From Paenibacillus sp. ACRRX (GTDB lineage: Bacteria > Bacillota > Bacilli > Paenibacillales > Paenibacillaceae): a stretch of 64,000 bases of DNA. The stretch's first letter is position 1; every line of letters starts with the position of its first letter. Below, piece after piece: positions 10,704 to 20,199 of the stretch. Under the pieces are notes generated by a model. It saw nothing but the letters and a program-made list of their open reading frames with translations. It was not told where the DNA came from and searched no databases. Location: assembly GCF_022346885.1 (NCBI RefSeq), contig NZ_JAKRNK010000014.1, positions 1-64,000 on the forward strand, written 5' to 3'. The translations under genes and the position numbers were made by a program.

Positions 10704-11648
10704 TTAGGAATCAGCCTCGTGATCTAATAGCTTGGCATCGTACTTCACCCGCAGCTTCCGTTCAACTTCCGTAAGTGGATCGGCCTTAGACAGTGCTACC
10801 TCCCGCCGAGCTCGCTGTCGAACCGAGCTGCGCCCAAGCGGATCATCCTGCTTGCGTCCGCTTAACATTACGATTGCATACCCATCCGTAATCTTAACCG
10901 GCTCCGACCACTGTCCGACATCCAACTGGGCGGCGGTCATCAGCTCGTTTGCAGCTATAAATGGATCATCATCATCGATCCATCCCAAGCTCCCGCCAGC
11001 GGCGGAGCTAAAGGCATCTATTGAATATTGGCGCGCCAATTCAGAGAATGCCTCCCCCTCAGCCAGCCTATCTGACACCTTCCTCGCATTAGCCAGCGTG
11101 TCTGTTACAATATGCGACATCTCATATGCAATAGTAGACTCGAATTGATCCCTGTGTTCAGTTAAATACATATCTATCTCTTCATCTGTTACCTGAATTC
11201 CATGAATCGCTATTTTCTCTAATCGAAGATGATTGATCGCATCATCTCGAATCTGCGCCGGGTTCATACCCAACTGCTCCCGCATCGCTGTATAGTAGGC
11301 TTCCTCACTTTCATAGCCAGCCATCTGAAGACGCAGCTCCGCAGCTACTTCCTCATCCGCAACATCAATGGCTAATGCTTCTGCTTCCAGCCGTACCGCC
11401 TTCAATGTCATCATTTGATCCAGCACCAGCATGCCATACTGCCGTTGTAGCTCCCCGATCCATTCCTCTTTTGTTATCGGATTGCCACCCACAGTAGCAA
11501 GTATTGGAGGTGCTGAGGAAGGGCCGCTTTCTAGGTTAGACCTACTTCCAGAAGAATCTGCTCGAAATATAAGAATTCCTCCAAGCACAAGGACACAGGT
11601 AAACAGTATAAAGATACAACCCCATAAGCTCTTGACTACTTTGGTCAT
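10704..11648 (-). CDS. yacD: Membrane-anchored SurA/PrsA-like peptidyl-prolyl isomerase (YacD-like)
   Basis: Extracytoplasmic folding factor by family. After an N-terminal membrane segment (about residues 8-30, rich in I/L/F/V, no lipobox cysteine) there is a SurA_N-like stretch beginning ATVGGNPITKEEWI and a parvulin domain at roughly 165-270 (MSHIVTDTLANARKVSDRL...GGSLGWIDDDDP). Start at ATG 11648 chosen for AAGGAAA upstream; the longer frame start at 11672 has none. Position between hslO and cysK matches B. subtilis yacD. Substrates unknown. Confidence 0.85.
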   Translation of the reverse strand: MTKVVKSLWGCIFILFTCVLVLGGILIFRADSSGSRSNLESGPSSAPPILATVGGNPITKEEWIGELQRQYGMLVLDQMMTLKAVRLEAEALAIDVADEEVAAELRLQMAGYESEEAYYTAMREQLGMNPAQIRDDAINHLRLEKIAIHGIQVTDEEIDMYLTEHRDQFESTIAYEMSHIVTDTLANARKVSDRLAEGEAFSELARQYSIDAFSSAAGGSLGWIDDDDPFIAANELMTAAQLDVGQWSEPVKITDGYAIVMLSGRKQDDPLGRSSVRQRARREVALSKADPLTEVERKLRVKYDAKLLDHEADS

Positions 11649-11748
11649 ATGGCTTAATTTCCTTATCCTCATTGCTTGCTTCGCACATACAAAGCGGCTT
11701 AATGCTCAAGACATGCGACATCCAAGTCTTCAATCGGTTCTTTATGAC

Positions 11749-12663
11749 TTACTTGTTGACTTGTTCGACGAGCTCCTGCAGCTTCTCTCTATTAAACGTA
11801 TACGCTTCATTACAGAAGTGGCACATTACTTCTGCCTGTCCCTCTTCTTCAATAATAGCTTGCAGCTCTTGCTTGCCCAAGCTAATCAGTGTTTGTTCAA
11901 CCCGTTCCTGTGAACACTGGCAGCGGAAGACAATCGGCATATGCTCCATGATCTGCACATCTTCTACGACCCAGCCCAACATCTCTTCCAGTTCCAACCC
12001 TTGACTCAACAGCGCTGTAATAGGTGGTAAAGCACTAAGCGACTGTTCAATCTTATCAATTTCCTCATTGCTTAGGCCTGGCAGCAATTGAATGATAAAT
12101 CCGCCTGCATGGATGACTGTGTTATCTACATCAACAAGCACACCCAATCCAACAGCAGATGGCGTCTGTTCTGAGGTAGCGAAGTAATACGTAAAGTCCT
12201 CACCTAACTCCCCCGAGATGATAGGCGAGCTTCCGCGATAAGGTTCTTTCAGTCCCAAGTCCTTCGTCACGTGGATAAAGCCATCACGTCCTACTGCCCC
12301 TGCAACATCCAGCTTGCCTTGATCGTTGCTCGCCAGATGTACTTGTGGATGAGTAACATAACCTCGCACTTCACCCTTGGCATTGGCATCCGCTACGATC
12401 TGTCCAAGCGGCCCTTCGCCTTTAACCTGCACGGTAAGCTTCTCTTCCCCCTTCATCATCGCACCCATCATAGCTGCTGCCGTCACTGTCCGTCCAAGTG
12501 CTGCAGTTGCTGTGGGATAAGTCTGATGACGATGTTGAAGCTCATCTACAAGATGGGTTGTGCGTACTGCAAACACACGTACCTTGCCATTTAGCGCCGT
12601 ACCGCGTACCAGCATATCCATACGTTCTTCCTGAGCAGATGTTGATTCATTGCTTGTAGTCAT
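11749..12663 (-). CDS. hslO: Redox-regulated chaperone Hsp33
   Basis: Holdase activated by oxidation of a C-terminal zinc centre. The zinc ligands are visible as CQC (about residue 249) and CHFC (about residue 281), the C-X-C...C-X2-C pattern of the family. The N-terminal part has MLVRGTALNGKVRVFAVRTT and GRTVTAAAMMGAMMK. Length 304 is slightly above the usual ~290. ATG follows AGGAGG. It lies between coaX and the foldase gene. Confidence 0.96.
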   Translation of the reverse strand: MTTSNESTSAQEERMDMLVRGTALNGKVRVFAVRTTHLVDELQHRHQTYPTATAALGRTVTAAAMMGAMMKGEEKLTVQVKGEGPLGQIVADANAKGEVRGYVTHPQVHLASNDQGKLDVAGAVGRDGFIHVTKDLGLKEPYRGSSPIISGELGEDFTYYFATSEQTPSAVGLGVLVDVDNTVIHAGGFIIQLLPGLSNEEIDKIEQSLSALPPITALLSQGLELEEMLGWVVEDVQIMEHMPIVFRCQCSQERVEQTLISLGKQELQAIIEEEGQAEVMCHFCNEAYTFNREKLQELVEQVNK

Positions 12664-12718
12664 TCTTAATTGCCTCCTGTTGCCTGTAAAATGTTAGACG
12701 CGCTAACGTATGAAATAG

Positions 12719-13492
12719 TTACACCAGATTTCTCTGATAAATAATACGAAGACCTTCTAATGTAAGCAGCGGATTGGTCTCTTGCATCGTAACAGATTCG
12801 CTGCTGATCAACTCAGCAAGCCCACCTGTCCCAATAACACGGGGCTTCGTCCCGAGCTCTGACTCAATACGTCCTATAATGCCATCTACCTGACCTGCGT
12901 ATCCAAAAATAATACCAGCCTGCATCGAATGTATCGTGTTGCGGCCAATGACTGACTTCGGCTTTGTCAGCTCAATGCGGGGCAGCTTGGCAGCTCTCTG
13001 GTACAACGCTTCTGTCGAAATTCCGATGCCGGGGACGATTGCGCCTCCCATATAGTTTCCCTTTGGATCGATTACATCAAACGTTGTTGCTGTTCCAAAA
13101 TCCACAATAACAAGCGGCTGGCCGATACCATAGATCTCAATGGCCGCTACCGCATTTACGATGCGATCAGCCCCGACTTCACGTGGATTCTCATAACGAA
13201 TATTAAGGCCCGTCTTAATGCCCGGTCCGACGATAAGGGGTTCTTTCCCCAGATAAGTATCACATAACTGCTCCATCGTTCGCATTATGGGCGGAACAAC
13301 AGATGATATGATAACACCATCGATATCTTGTACCGATAGCTGCGACATGGACAATAAATTATGAATCATCACACCATATTCATCAGATGTGGCCTGACGA
13401 TTCGTCGCTAAGCGCCAATGGTGAAGAAGCTTGTTCCCTCTATAAACACCAAGCACAATATTGGTATTTCCTACGTCTATGACGAGAACCAC
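12719..13492 (-). CDS. coaX: Type III pantothenate kinase
   Basis: First step of CoA synthesis, phosphorylating pantothenate. The ASKHA fold is shown by [14 protein letters not shown] at the N-terminus, [14 protein letters not shown] in the middle and [14 protein letters not shown] place the start at GTG 13492, 4 bp after the nadC stop and 7 nt from GGGG; the frame runs 24 codons further upstream into nadC but has no ribosome site. 257 aa is normal. Translational coupling to nadC is likely. Confidence 0.94.
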   Translation of the reverse strand: MVLVIDVGNTNIVLGVYRGNKLLHHWRLATNRQATSDEYGVMIHNLLSMSQLSVQDIDGVIISSVVPPIMRTMEQLCDTYLGKEPLIVGPGIKTGLNIRYENPREVGADRIVNAVAAIEIYGIGQPLVIVDFGTATTFDVIDPKGNYMGGAIVPGIGISTEALYQRAAKLPRIELTKPKSVIGRNTIHSMQAGIIFGYAGQVDGIIGRIESELGTKPRVIGTGGLAELISSESVTMQETNPLLTLEGLRIIYQRNLV

Positions 13493-13496
13493 AGCT

Positions 13497-14360
13497 TTAC
13501 CCCACTTTCTTCTCATTAAGGTCCAAACTAATGTCCAATGCATTAAAGGAATAGGTAAGTGCACCTACAGAGATAACATCAACACCAGACAAAGCTTTTT
13601 CACGAATGGTCTCCAAGGTTACACCTCCGGAAGCTTCGATTAATACATGCGGCACTTGTTCACGGATCACTTTAACCGCTTCCTGCATATTGCTCGAGCT
13701 CATATTATCCAACATAATAATATCTGCGCCCGCTTGTATAGCCTGCTGTACTTGATCCATGGATTCCGTTTCGACCTCGATTTTCATCGTATACGGTATA
13801 TGCTCACGTGCGCGTGAAACGGCATCGCGTATACTGCCTGCGCCTTTAATATGATTATCTTTAATCATAACAGCATCGTACAAGCCAAACCGATGGTTGG
13901 CTCCGCCCCCGACACGAACCGCATATTTCTCCAACGCACGGTGTCCGGGAGTTGTCTTGCGTGTATCCACTAGCCGTACTGGCAGTCCCTCAATTGCCTG
14001 CACAAATAAAGCTGTCTTCGTGGCAATTCCAGACATACGCTGCATCAAGTTAAGTGCCAAGCGCTCGCCCGTTAATATACTATGTGTACTGCCTTCAACC
14101 TCAGCTAGTATCGTGCCTTTCTGTACCCGTTCACCTTCCTGCACTAAGGCATGAAAAGTCAATTGGGGGTCAACCACTTCGAACACAGCTTCTGCAACGG
14201 GAAGCCCCGCAATAATACCGTCTTCTTTAGCATGGATAATACCTTTGGATTGTTGACCCTGGGGTACAGTAAACGCTGTTGTAACATCACCTGTACCGAT
14301 ATCTTCCTTAAGCCATGCTGCAATCTGTTCACGCAGGGCCAGACGTTCTATATTAAACAT
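13497..14360 (-). CDS. nadC: Nicotinate-nucleotide pyrophosphorylase (quinolinate phosphoribosyltransferase)
   Basis: Converts quinolinate and PRPP to nicotinate mononucleotide. The family marks are [24 protein letters not shown] with active-site Arg/Lys, [16 protein letters not shown] and IIMLDNM. Length 287 is typical. Its start overlaps the end of nadB by 8 bp. It is the last step of the de novo NAD route encoded by the three adjacent genes. Confidence 0.96.
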   Translation of the reverse strand: MFNIERLALREQIAAWLKEDIGTGDVTTAFTVPQGQQSKGIIHAKEDGIIAGLPVAEAVFEVVDPQLTFHALVQEGERVQKGTILAEVEGSTHSILTGERLALNLMQRMSGIATKTALFVQAIEGLPVRLVDTRKTTPGHRALEKYAVRVGGGANHRFGLYDAVMIKDNHIKGAGSIRDAVSRAREHIPYTMKIEVETESMDQVQQAIQAGADIIMLDNMSSSNMQEAVKVIREQVPHVLIEASGGVTLETIREKALSGVDVISVGALTYSFNALDISLDLNEKKVG

Positions 14361-15969
14361 CGTTGATTCTCTCCTCTGTAATACCGCGTTCGCGATGAAT
14401 CAGGGTGTGCTTGCGCCAATGCCCATCGTCACGATCAGAAAAATCCTCCCGATAATGAGCCCCACGGCTCTCCTGCCGCCAATATGCCGATTCCGTTACA
14501 AGCAGTGCGCAGGTAAGCAAGTTCGCAAATTCATACTCTTCTCTTCTCGTCAAACGGGATTGGAAGAAGCCAAGCTGGCGCTTCAATTCATCAAGTCCTT
14601 TTATCATGCCTTCCGCGTCACGACGCAAGCCAGCATACCGGACCATTATTTTTTGCAACTTGAGGCGTCGTTCGACTACTGCCTGCATCGGTATGTCATG
14701 ACGACCGGTCTGAACGGACAGCCCTTTAACTCGATTGGTTGGCTGAGATAACTGATGAATGCGCTCCACAATTCGGCGGCCAAATACAATGGCCTCGGAC
14801 AATGAATTGCTGGCCAGGCGATTTGCACCATGAACACCAGTAGAAGAAGTCTCCCCGCAGGCAAACAAGCGGCCGATATTGGTCTCGCCGTTCAAGTCCG
14901 TCTTAACCCCACCCATCATATAATGAGCTGCAGGCGACACCGGAATCCAGTCACTTGTCAGATCAAGCCCATACTGCAAACAGGTCTCATATATAGTGGG
15001 AAAACGATGCTTCACCATCTCTTCAGACTCATGAGTAATGTCCAAATATACAAATGTGGACTTGGTGGCCTCCATTTCGCTAACTATTGCACGAGCCACA
15101 ATATCACGCGGAGCCAGCTCCTGCTGGTGGTGATATCGTTCCATAAAGCGTTCGCCCTTAATATTGCGCAGAACAGCGCCTTCCCCTCGTACCGCCTCAG
15201 AAATCAAGAAGCGCGGTGCTCCTGGATAGCTAAGGGCAGTAGGATGGAATTGGTTGAACTCCATGTCCTGTATGTATGCACCAGCCCTGTACGCCATAGC
15301 GATGCCATCACCCGTTGCTACTTCCGGATTAGTCGTATATCGATACAATTGTCCTGTGCCGCCAGTGCATAAAATCGTTGCCTTACCCGTTATATATACG
15401 CGGTCACCGTCAGGACGCTGTACAACAGCCCCATGACATTCACAATCTTTGATAATTAAATCGATAGCAAAATGATCATCCCAAACGGTTATACTTGGAA
15501 TGTTCTTTACTTTCTCAGCTAAGGCACGTACGATTTCAAAGCCTGTCGCATCGCCATGGGCATGTAAAATTCTGCGATGACTATGCGCACCTTCCTTGGT
15601 CAAGGCCAGCTCACCATTTTCAAAATCGAACTCCGTGCCCATCTTCATCAGCTCTTTAACACCGTCCGGTCCTTCATGAACCAGTACATTCACTGCCTCC
15701 GGCGAGCATAAGCCGGCGCCCGCAACCAATGTATCCTGGCGATGATAAGCAGGAGAATCATCATCTGATATAACAGCTGCAATACCACCCTGTGCATACC
15801 GAGTATTGCTGTCGAAGAGCGACTTCTTGGTAATAATGGTCACCCTGTGCTTCCGGCTAGCCTGAATCGCCGCAAATAACCCCGCAATTCCCGCCCCGAT
15901 AATAATGACATCGGTCTCTTCATGCGGCAGTTCATCTAGTGAAAAATCGATCAAATACGGAGGTATCAT
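14353..15969 (-). CDS. nadB: L-aspartate oxidase
   Basis: FAD flavoprotein oxidising aspartate to iminoaspartate. Dinucleotide fold VIIIGAGIAGLFAAIQASR at residues 21-39, the RYAQGGIAAV loop, an ILCTGGTGQLYRYTTNP segment and HGANRLASNSLSEAIVFGRR. The C-terminal helical domain follows to residue 538. Lies between nadA (66-bp gap) and nadC (overlap), consistent with channelling of unstable iminoaspartate to quinolinate synthase. Confidence 0.96.
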   Translation of the reverse strand: MIPPYLIDFSLDELPHEETDVIIIGAGIAGLFAAIQASRKHRVTIITKKSLFDSNTRYAQGGIAAVISDDDSPAYHRQDTLVAGAGLCSPEAVNVLVHEGPDGVKELMKMGTEFDFENGELALTKEGAHSHRRILHAHGDATGFEIVRALAEKVKNIPSITVWDDHFAIDLIIKDCECHGAVVQRPDGDRVYITGKATILCTGGTGQLYRYTTNPEVATGDGIAMAYRAGAYIQDMEFNQFHPTALSYPGAPRFLISEAVRGEGAVLRNIKGERFMERYHHQQELAPRDIVARAIVSEMEATKSTFVYLDITHESEEMVKHRFPTIYETCLQYGLDLTSDWIPVSPAAHYMMGGVKTDLNGETNIGRLFACGETSSTGVHGANRLASNSLSEAIVFGRRIVERIHQLSQPTNRVKGLSVQTGRHDIPMQAVVERRLKLQKIMVRYAGLRRDAEGMIKGLDELKRQLGFFQSRLTRREEYEFANLLTCALLVTESAYWRQESRGAHYREDFSDRDDGHWRKHTLIHRERGITEERINDV

Positions 15970-16035
15970 ATCCGTTCACTCCTTGTTATCCGCTCTTGAG
16001 TGCATAACTCTCCTACAGAAGAGTAGCGCATGCTA

Positions 16036-16980
16036 CTACTTCACCTGTAACATGCGCTCCAATGATAACCGTGCTTTCTCGGCAACTTGCGGCGGAACAT
16101 AAATTTGCGGCTGCATCGTTTCGAGACATTTCACGAGTTTTTTCAAGTTGTTCACTTTCATGTTGGGACAAACAAGGTATTTCGTTGCAAAGTGGAACGA
16201 CTTATGAGGACTGTCTTTCCGCAGTTGGTATCCCGTACCATCTTCTGTTCCTACAATGAATTCTGTATACTCTGAATCCCGGCAGTATTGAAGTATGGCC
16301 GTCGTACTTCCGACAAAATCCCCCATCGCCACAACCTCGGGTCTGCACTCCGGGTGCACAACAAAGGCAGCATTAGGATATTTGGCTTTCATCTCAACTA
16401 CATCTTTAACGGTCAGCATATCATGAGTATTGCAGTAGCCTTCCCAAATGATCATTTCTTTGCCGGTCATATCTTGCACATAATGACCTAGGTTCTTATC
16501 CGGTACCCATATAATCTCTTCGGCATCAAGCGACTCAATCACTTTGACCGCGTTAGAGGAGGTACAGCAAATATCAGTTTCTGCCTTAATGTCTGCTGAG
16601 GAGTTAATATATGTTACAACCTTCGCATTGGGATGCTGAGCTTTCAGCTTGCGAAGTCCATCTACATTCACCATATCGGCCATCGGGCAGCCAGCACGCT
16701 CGTCAGGAATAATGACGGTCTTGTTCGGCGCTAATATCTTCGCGCTCTCCCCCATAAAGTGCACACCGCAGAATACGATAACATCTGCATCCGTCTCTGC
16801 TGCCTTCTGAGCCAACAAGAACGAATCTCCTCGGAAATCAGCCACCTCTTGAATCTCATCGCGCTGATAATAATGCGCCAGTATGATAGCATTACGTTCT
16901 TTCTTCAACTGCATAAGCCGCTCGCGCAGCTCACGATTCTGCTCTTCCTTACGCGCCAATGCTAGTGCTTCCAACTGCAC
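16036..16980 (-). CDS. nadA: Quinolinate synthase
   Basis: Condenses iminoaspartate with dihydroxyacetone phosphate using a [4Fe-4S] cluster. The three cluster cysteines fit VVFCGVHFMGES-type, CCTSSNAV and HPECRPEVV segments. The frame opens at GTG 17013 and has an ATG at 17007, but the predicted transcription start is near 17009, so GTG 16980 with AAGGGG 10 nt upstream is preferred (314 aa). First gene of nadA-nadB-nadC-coaX-hslO-yacD. This operon is not in this place in B. subtilis. Confidence 0.93.
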   Translation of the reverse strand: MQLEALALARKEEQNRELRERLMQLKKERNAIILAHYYQRDEIQEVADFRGDSFLLAQKAAETDADVIVFCGVHFMGESAKILAPNKTVIIPDERAGCPMADMVNVDGLRKLKAQHPNAKVVTYINSSADIKAETDICCTSSNAVKVIESLDAEEIIWVPDKNLGHYVQDMTGKEMIIWEGYCNTHDMLTVKDVVEMKAKYPNAAFVVHPECRPEVVAMGDFVGSTTAILQYCRDSEYTEFIVGTEDGTGYQLRKDSPHKSFHFATKYLVCPNMKVNNLKKLVKCLETMQPQIYVPPQVAEKARLSLERMLQVK

Positions 16981-17015
16981 GTAAACTTCACCCCTTGGCC
17001 TTGTCATTAACACCT

Positions 17016-17044
17016 AATTTACACAACGCTATTACGTGTGTCAA
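17016..17044 (-). promoter_or_regulatory. sigma-A promoter of the nad operon with inverted repeat
   Basis: TTGACA (17039-17044), 17-bp spacer, TAAATT (17016-17021) on the minus strand. An imperfect inverted repeat ACACACG / CGTTGTGT overlaps the -35 and spacer (17022-17041), a plausible operator. NiaR is the usual nad repressor in Bacillota, but I cannot confirm a NiaR motif. Confidence 0.8.
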
Positions 17045-17168
17045 TTCACAATTACACGCATCGTACGCAGTAGTTGTCCGTATCCGAAGTATTCCTTGGC
17101 TTATCCTTACTCATACATCGGCTTAGAGCTTTTGTCGCCGCATTAGGCAAAATGTGCAGTTATACGTC

Positions 17169-17201
17169 AAGAAGAGCGTACCTACAAGGCACGCTCTTCT
17201 T
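17169..17201 (-). terminator. Hairpin after ftsH
   Basis: AAGAAGAGCGT and ACGCTCTTCTT form an 11-bp stem around an 11-nt loop, 24 bp after the ftsH stop. The stem itself is T-rich on its 3' side; there is no further T-run. Confidence 0.75.
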
Positions 17202-17225
17202 ATATCAACTGGTATCCCAGTTGGA

Positions 17226-19349
17226 TTATTTGTCTTCGTCTTTCTTCTCCGGCTGCTCCACAGCATCTTTAACAGCATCGTCCGAGCTCGATTCATCCTT
17301 TGCTTCAGAAGGCGATGTCGGCTGGGCAGGAGTAGCATCTACTGATTTGGAATCCGTATCCGTCGATGTAGTTTCAGGCTTCGCATCCCAAGAGGAAGGT
17401 CCAAGCTTCTCTGGCTTGCTCACCAGATTCACTTTAACATCTCCCGTATTATCAACAGTTGTAACCGTCTCTGCAGTTTCAGAAGATTGCGGTTTGACAG
17501 TATCGTCAATCGCACCATTCTCAATCAACTGCTTCATGTCCTCCAACTCAAGCGTTTCACGCTCAAGCAACGCATTCGCCAGCAAATGTACTTCTTTCGA
17601 ACGTTCCGTCAACACTTGACGTGCTCGCTCGTAACAAGCATTGATCATACGCTGCATCTCTTGGTCAATCTCATAAGCGATTGCATCAGAGTAGTTCTGC
17701 TCATGGCCAAGGTCGCGTCCCAAGAACACTTCGCCTTGACGGGAGCCGAATTGCATCGGTCCAAGCTTATCACTCATACCGTATTCCATAATCATGCTGC
17801 GAATAATACGTGTTGCTTGTTGGAAGTCACTATATGCACCGGTACCAATTTCGCCGATAAATACTTCTTCTGCGACACGGCCCCCGAGCATCCCAGTTAC
17901 GCGATCCAGTAATTCCTGCTTCGTCAGCAGCATCCGGTCTTCCTTCGGTACCATAGCAACGTAACCGCCAGCGCGTCCACGCGGCACGATCGTAATCTTA
18001 TGCACTTGATCCGCCGCTTCCAGGAAGTAGCCAATAATCGCATGGCCTGACTCATGATAAGCAACTACGCGTTTCTCTTTGTCGCTGACTACGCGGCTGC
18101 GCTTCTCCGTACCAATAACGACACGGTCGATCGCTTCATCCACGTCTTGCATCGTAATATCTTTATGGTTTTTGCGGGCAGCAAGTAAAGCTGCTTCGTT
18201 CAACAAGTTCTCCAGGTCAGCGCCTGTAAAGCCAGTTGTACGTTTCGCAATCGTTTCTAGCTTCACGTTCTTGTTCAGCGGCTTGTTGCGTGCATGCACC
18301 TTCAACACCGCTTCACGGCCTTTCACATCTGGGCGGTCAACCGTAATTTGACGATCAAAACGGCCCGGACGCAGCAAGGCAGGGTCCAAAATATCTGGAC
18401 GGTTGGTTGCTGCCACGATAATAATACCTTCATTGGCGCCGAATCCATCCATCTCAACCAGCAATTGATTGAGCGTCTGTTCCCGCTCATCATGGCCGCC
18501 GCCTAATCCGGCACCACGTTGACGACCAACAGCATCAATTTCGTCGATAAAAATAATACATGGAGCATTTTTCTTCGCATTTTCAAACAAATCACGAACA
18601 CGCGACGCACCAACACCAACAAACATCTCCACAAAGTCGGAACCAGAAATGCTGAAGAATGGCACGCCTGCTTCACCCGCAACTGCACGGGCCAGCAACG
18701 TCTTACCTGTACCTGGAGGTCCGTTCAACAGAACGCCCTTCGGAATACGAGCGCCAAGTGCAGCAAACTTGCGTGGGTCTTTGAGGAACTCAACCACTTC
18801 AACAAGCTCTTGCTTTTCTTCATCTGCACCTGCTACATCTTCAAAGGTGACACGTTTCTTCTCTTCATTATAGAGACGAGCACGGCTCTTGCCAAAGTTC
18901 ATTACTTTGCCGCCGCCGCCCTGAGCTTGATTAAAGAAGAAGAAGAACAGGATGAACATAATAATGAATGGAACAAAGGATGTTAGAAGCGTCAGCCACA
19001 GGCTTTGCTCTTCCATCTTCTTCATTTCGAACTTCAAGTCCCCCTGCTTGGTACTTGCATCCATTACTTCTTGCACAGCCGGAGTACTATCCGGTATGTA
19101 CGTGACGAAGTTTAAGGATTGGCTCTTGGAGCCCTCTGGCACTTTTTTATATTTACCGATGACCAAGTAAGCTCGACCTTCGTACTGCATAGTAAGTGTT
19201 TCTATATTGTTGGCCGAAAGCTCTTTGCGAAACTGGTCATATCTCGGGGTGTCTGTGGCTTCGTTGCCGCTTCCGATGAATTGAACAATGCCCACCACGA
19301 CTAAAAAAAGAATCAGATAAAAACCAGAATTCTTGATGAACCGATTCAT
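17226..19349 (-). CDS. ftsH: ATP-dependent zinc metalloprotease FtsH
   Basis: Membrane AAA+ protease for quality control of membrane and regulatory proteins. Two membrane segments (about residues 10-27 and 115-137) flank an extracytoplasmic domain. AAA marks: Walker A GPPGTGKT, Walker [34 protein letters not shown]. The zinc site is HESGH. The last ~90 residues are Glu/Asp/Ser/Thr/Pro-rich and longer than usual (707 vs about 640-650 aa). ATG behind AGGAGG. Own promoter; ends with a hairpin. Confidence 0.97.
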   Translation of the reverse strand: MNRFIKNSGFYLILFLVVVGIVQFIGSGNEATDTPRYDQFRKELSANNIETLTMQYEGRAYLVIGKYKKVPEGSKSQSLNFVTYIPDSTPAVQEVMDASTKQGDLKFEMKKMEEQSLWLTLLTSFVPFIIMFILFFFFFNQAQGGGGKVMNFGKSRARLYNEEKKRVTFEDVAGADEEKQELVEVVEFLKDPRKFAALGARIPKGVLLNGPPGTGKTLLARAVAGEAGVPFFSISGSDFVEMFVGVGASRVRDLFENAKKNAPCIIFIDEIDAVGRQRGAGLGGGHDEREQTLNQLLVEMDGFGANEGIIIVAATNRPDILDPALLRPGRFDRQITVDRPDVKGREAVLKVHARNKPLNKNVKLETIAKRTTGFTGADLENLLNEAALLAARKNHKDITMQDVDEAIDRVVIGTEKRSRVVSDKEKRVVAYHESGHAIIGYFLEAADQVHKITIVPRGRAGGYVAMVPKEDRMLLTKQELLDRVTGMLGGRVAEEVFIGEIGTGAYSDFQQATRIIRSMIMEYGMSDKLGPMQFGSRQGEVFLGRDLGHEQNYSDAIAYEIDQEMQRMINACYERARQVLTERSKEVHLLANALLERETLELEDMKQLIENGAIDDTVKPQSSETAETVTTVDNTGDVKVNLVSKPEKLGPSSWDAKPETTSTDTDSKSVDATPAQPTSPSEAKDESSSDDAVKDAVEQPEKKDEDK

Positions 19350-19378
19350 CCCCTACCTCCTCTCAAAGACACGAAGTT

Positions 19379-19408
19379 ATTGTATCATAGCACGTCTTAC
19401 CATCTCAA
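19379..19408 (-). promoter_or_regulatory. sigma-A promoter of ftsH
   Basis: TTGAGA (19403-19408), 18-bp spacer, TACAAT (19379-19384) on the minus strand, just after the hpt stop. Confidence 0.7.
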
Positions 19409-19441
19409 CTTGCTTAAACCGTATAATGGCAGGTTTGTGCT

Positions 19442-19987
19442 TTATTTCTTATCGGTATAGATCTCGGGCTTCAGCACTCCGATATATGGCAGATTACGGT
19501 ATTGTTCGGCATAATCCAGACCGTACCCGACGATAAATTCATCCGGCAATACAAATCCCTTGTAATCAGCCTCCATATTCACCGACCGTCGAGCTGGCTT
19601 ATCGAACAACGTAACCACTTTAATGCTGTTCGCTTTGCGGCCTTGCAGAACTTCAATTAGATAACTAAGCGTAAGCCCAGTATCTATGATGTCCTCCACA
19701 ATCAACACATCTCGACCTTCAACCGACACATCCAAATCTTTAATAATACGGACTACGCCGGAGGACTTAGTGGATGCACCGTAGCTGGATACCGCCATGA
19801 AGTCCATTTCAACTGGAACATCAACGCGCTTGACCAGATCCGCCATAAAGATAAAAGCACCCTTCAAAATACAAATAGCAAGAGGCTGCTTACCTGCGTA
19901 ATCACGGCTTAGCTGTTCACCCAGCTCTTTCACCCGCGTTTGAATCTGTTCTTCGCTGAATACTACTTTCTCAATGTCGTTATGCAA
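19442..19987 (-). CDS. hpt: Hypoxanthine phosphoribosyltransferase
   Basis: Purine salvage: hypoxanthine/guanine plus PRPP to IMP/GMP. The PRPP loop [16 protein letters not shown] is present, as are the [12 protein letters not shown] segment and [18 protein letters not shown] at the end. 181 aa is normal. The start is TTG at 19987, about 9 nt from AGGAGGGG. In B. subtilis hprT sits between tilS and ftsH as here, and TilS and HprT are reported to control ftsH together. Confidence 0.95.
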   Translation of the reverse strand: MHNDIEKVVFSEEQIQTRVKELGEQLSRDYAGKQPLAICILKGAFIFMADLVKRVDVPVEMDFMAVSSYGASTKSSGVVRIIKDLDVSVEGRDVLIVEDIIDTGLTLSYLIEVLQGRKANSIKVVTLFDKPARRSVNMEADYKGFVLPDEFIVGYGLDYAEQYRNLPYIGVLKPEIYTDKK

Positions 19988-20199
19988 TGATGGGCCCCTC
20001 CTAGAGTGAATACTAATACTTATGACTTCATCTCTTCATCCATGAACCGCTAGGAAAATGAATGCTGCTGTAAATCTTGGCTTATTGCGGCAGGCGTACG
20101 GTCGGTCATTGAACGGCAAACCAATATCGCCCTCGCAAAACCAAGTATCCATTTACGAAACACACTTATATACGAAGCGGCAACACGAATGGTTACATC

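Noticed and set aside
16024-16058. GCGCATG/CATGCGC inverted repeat near the end of nadA
   Set aside because: Lies across the nadA stop with a long loop and no T-run; nadB follows in the operon, so it is unlikely to be a terminator.
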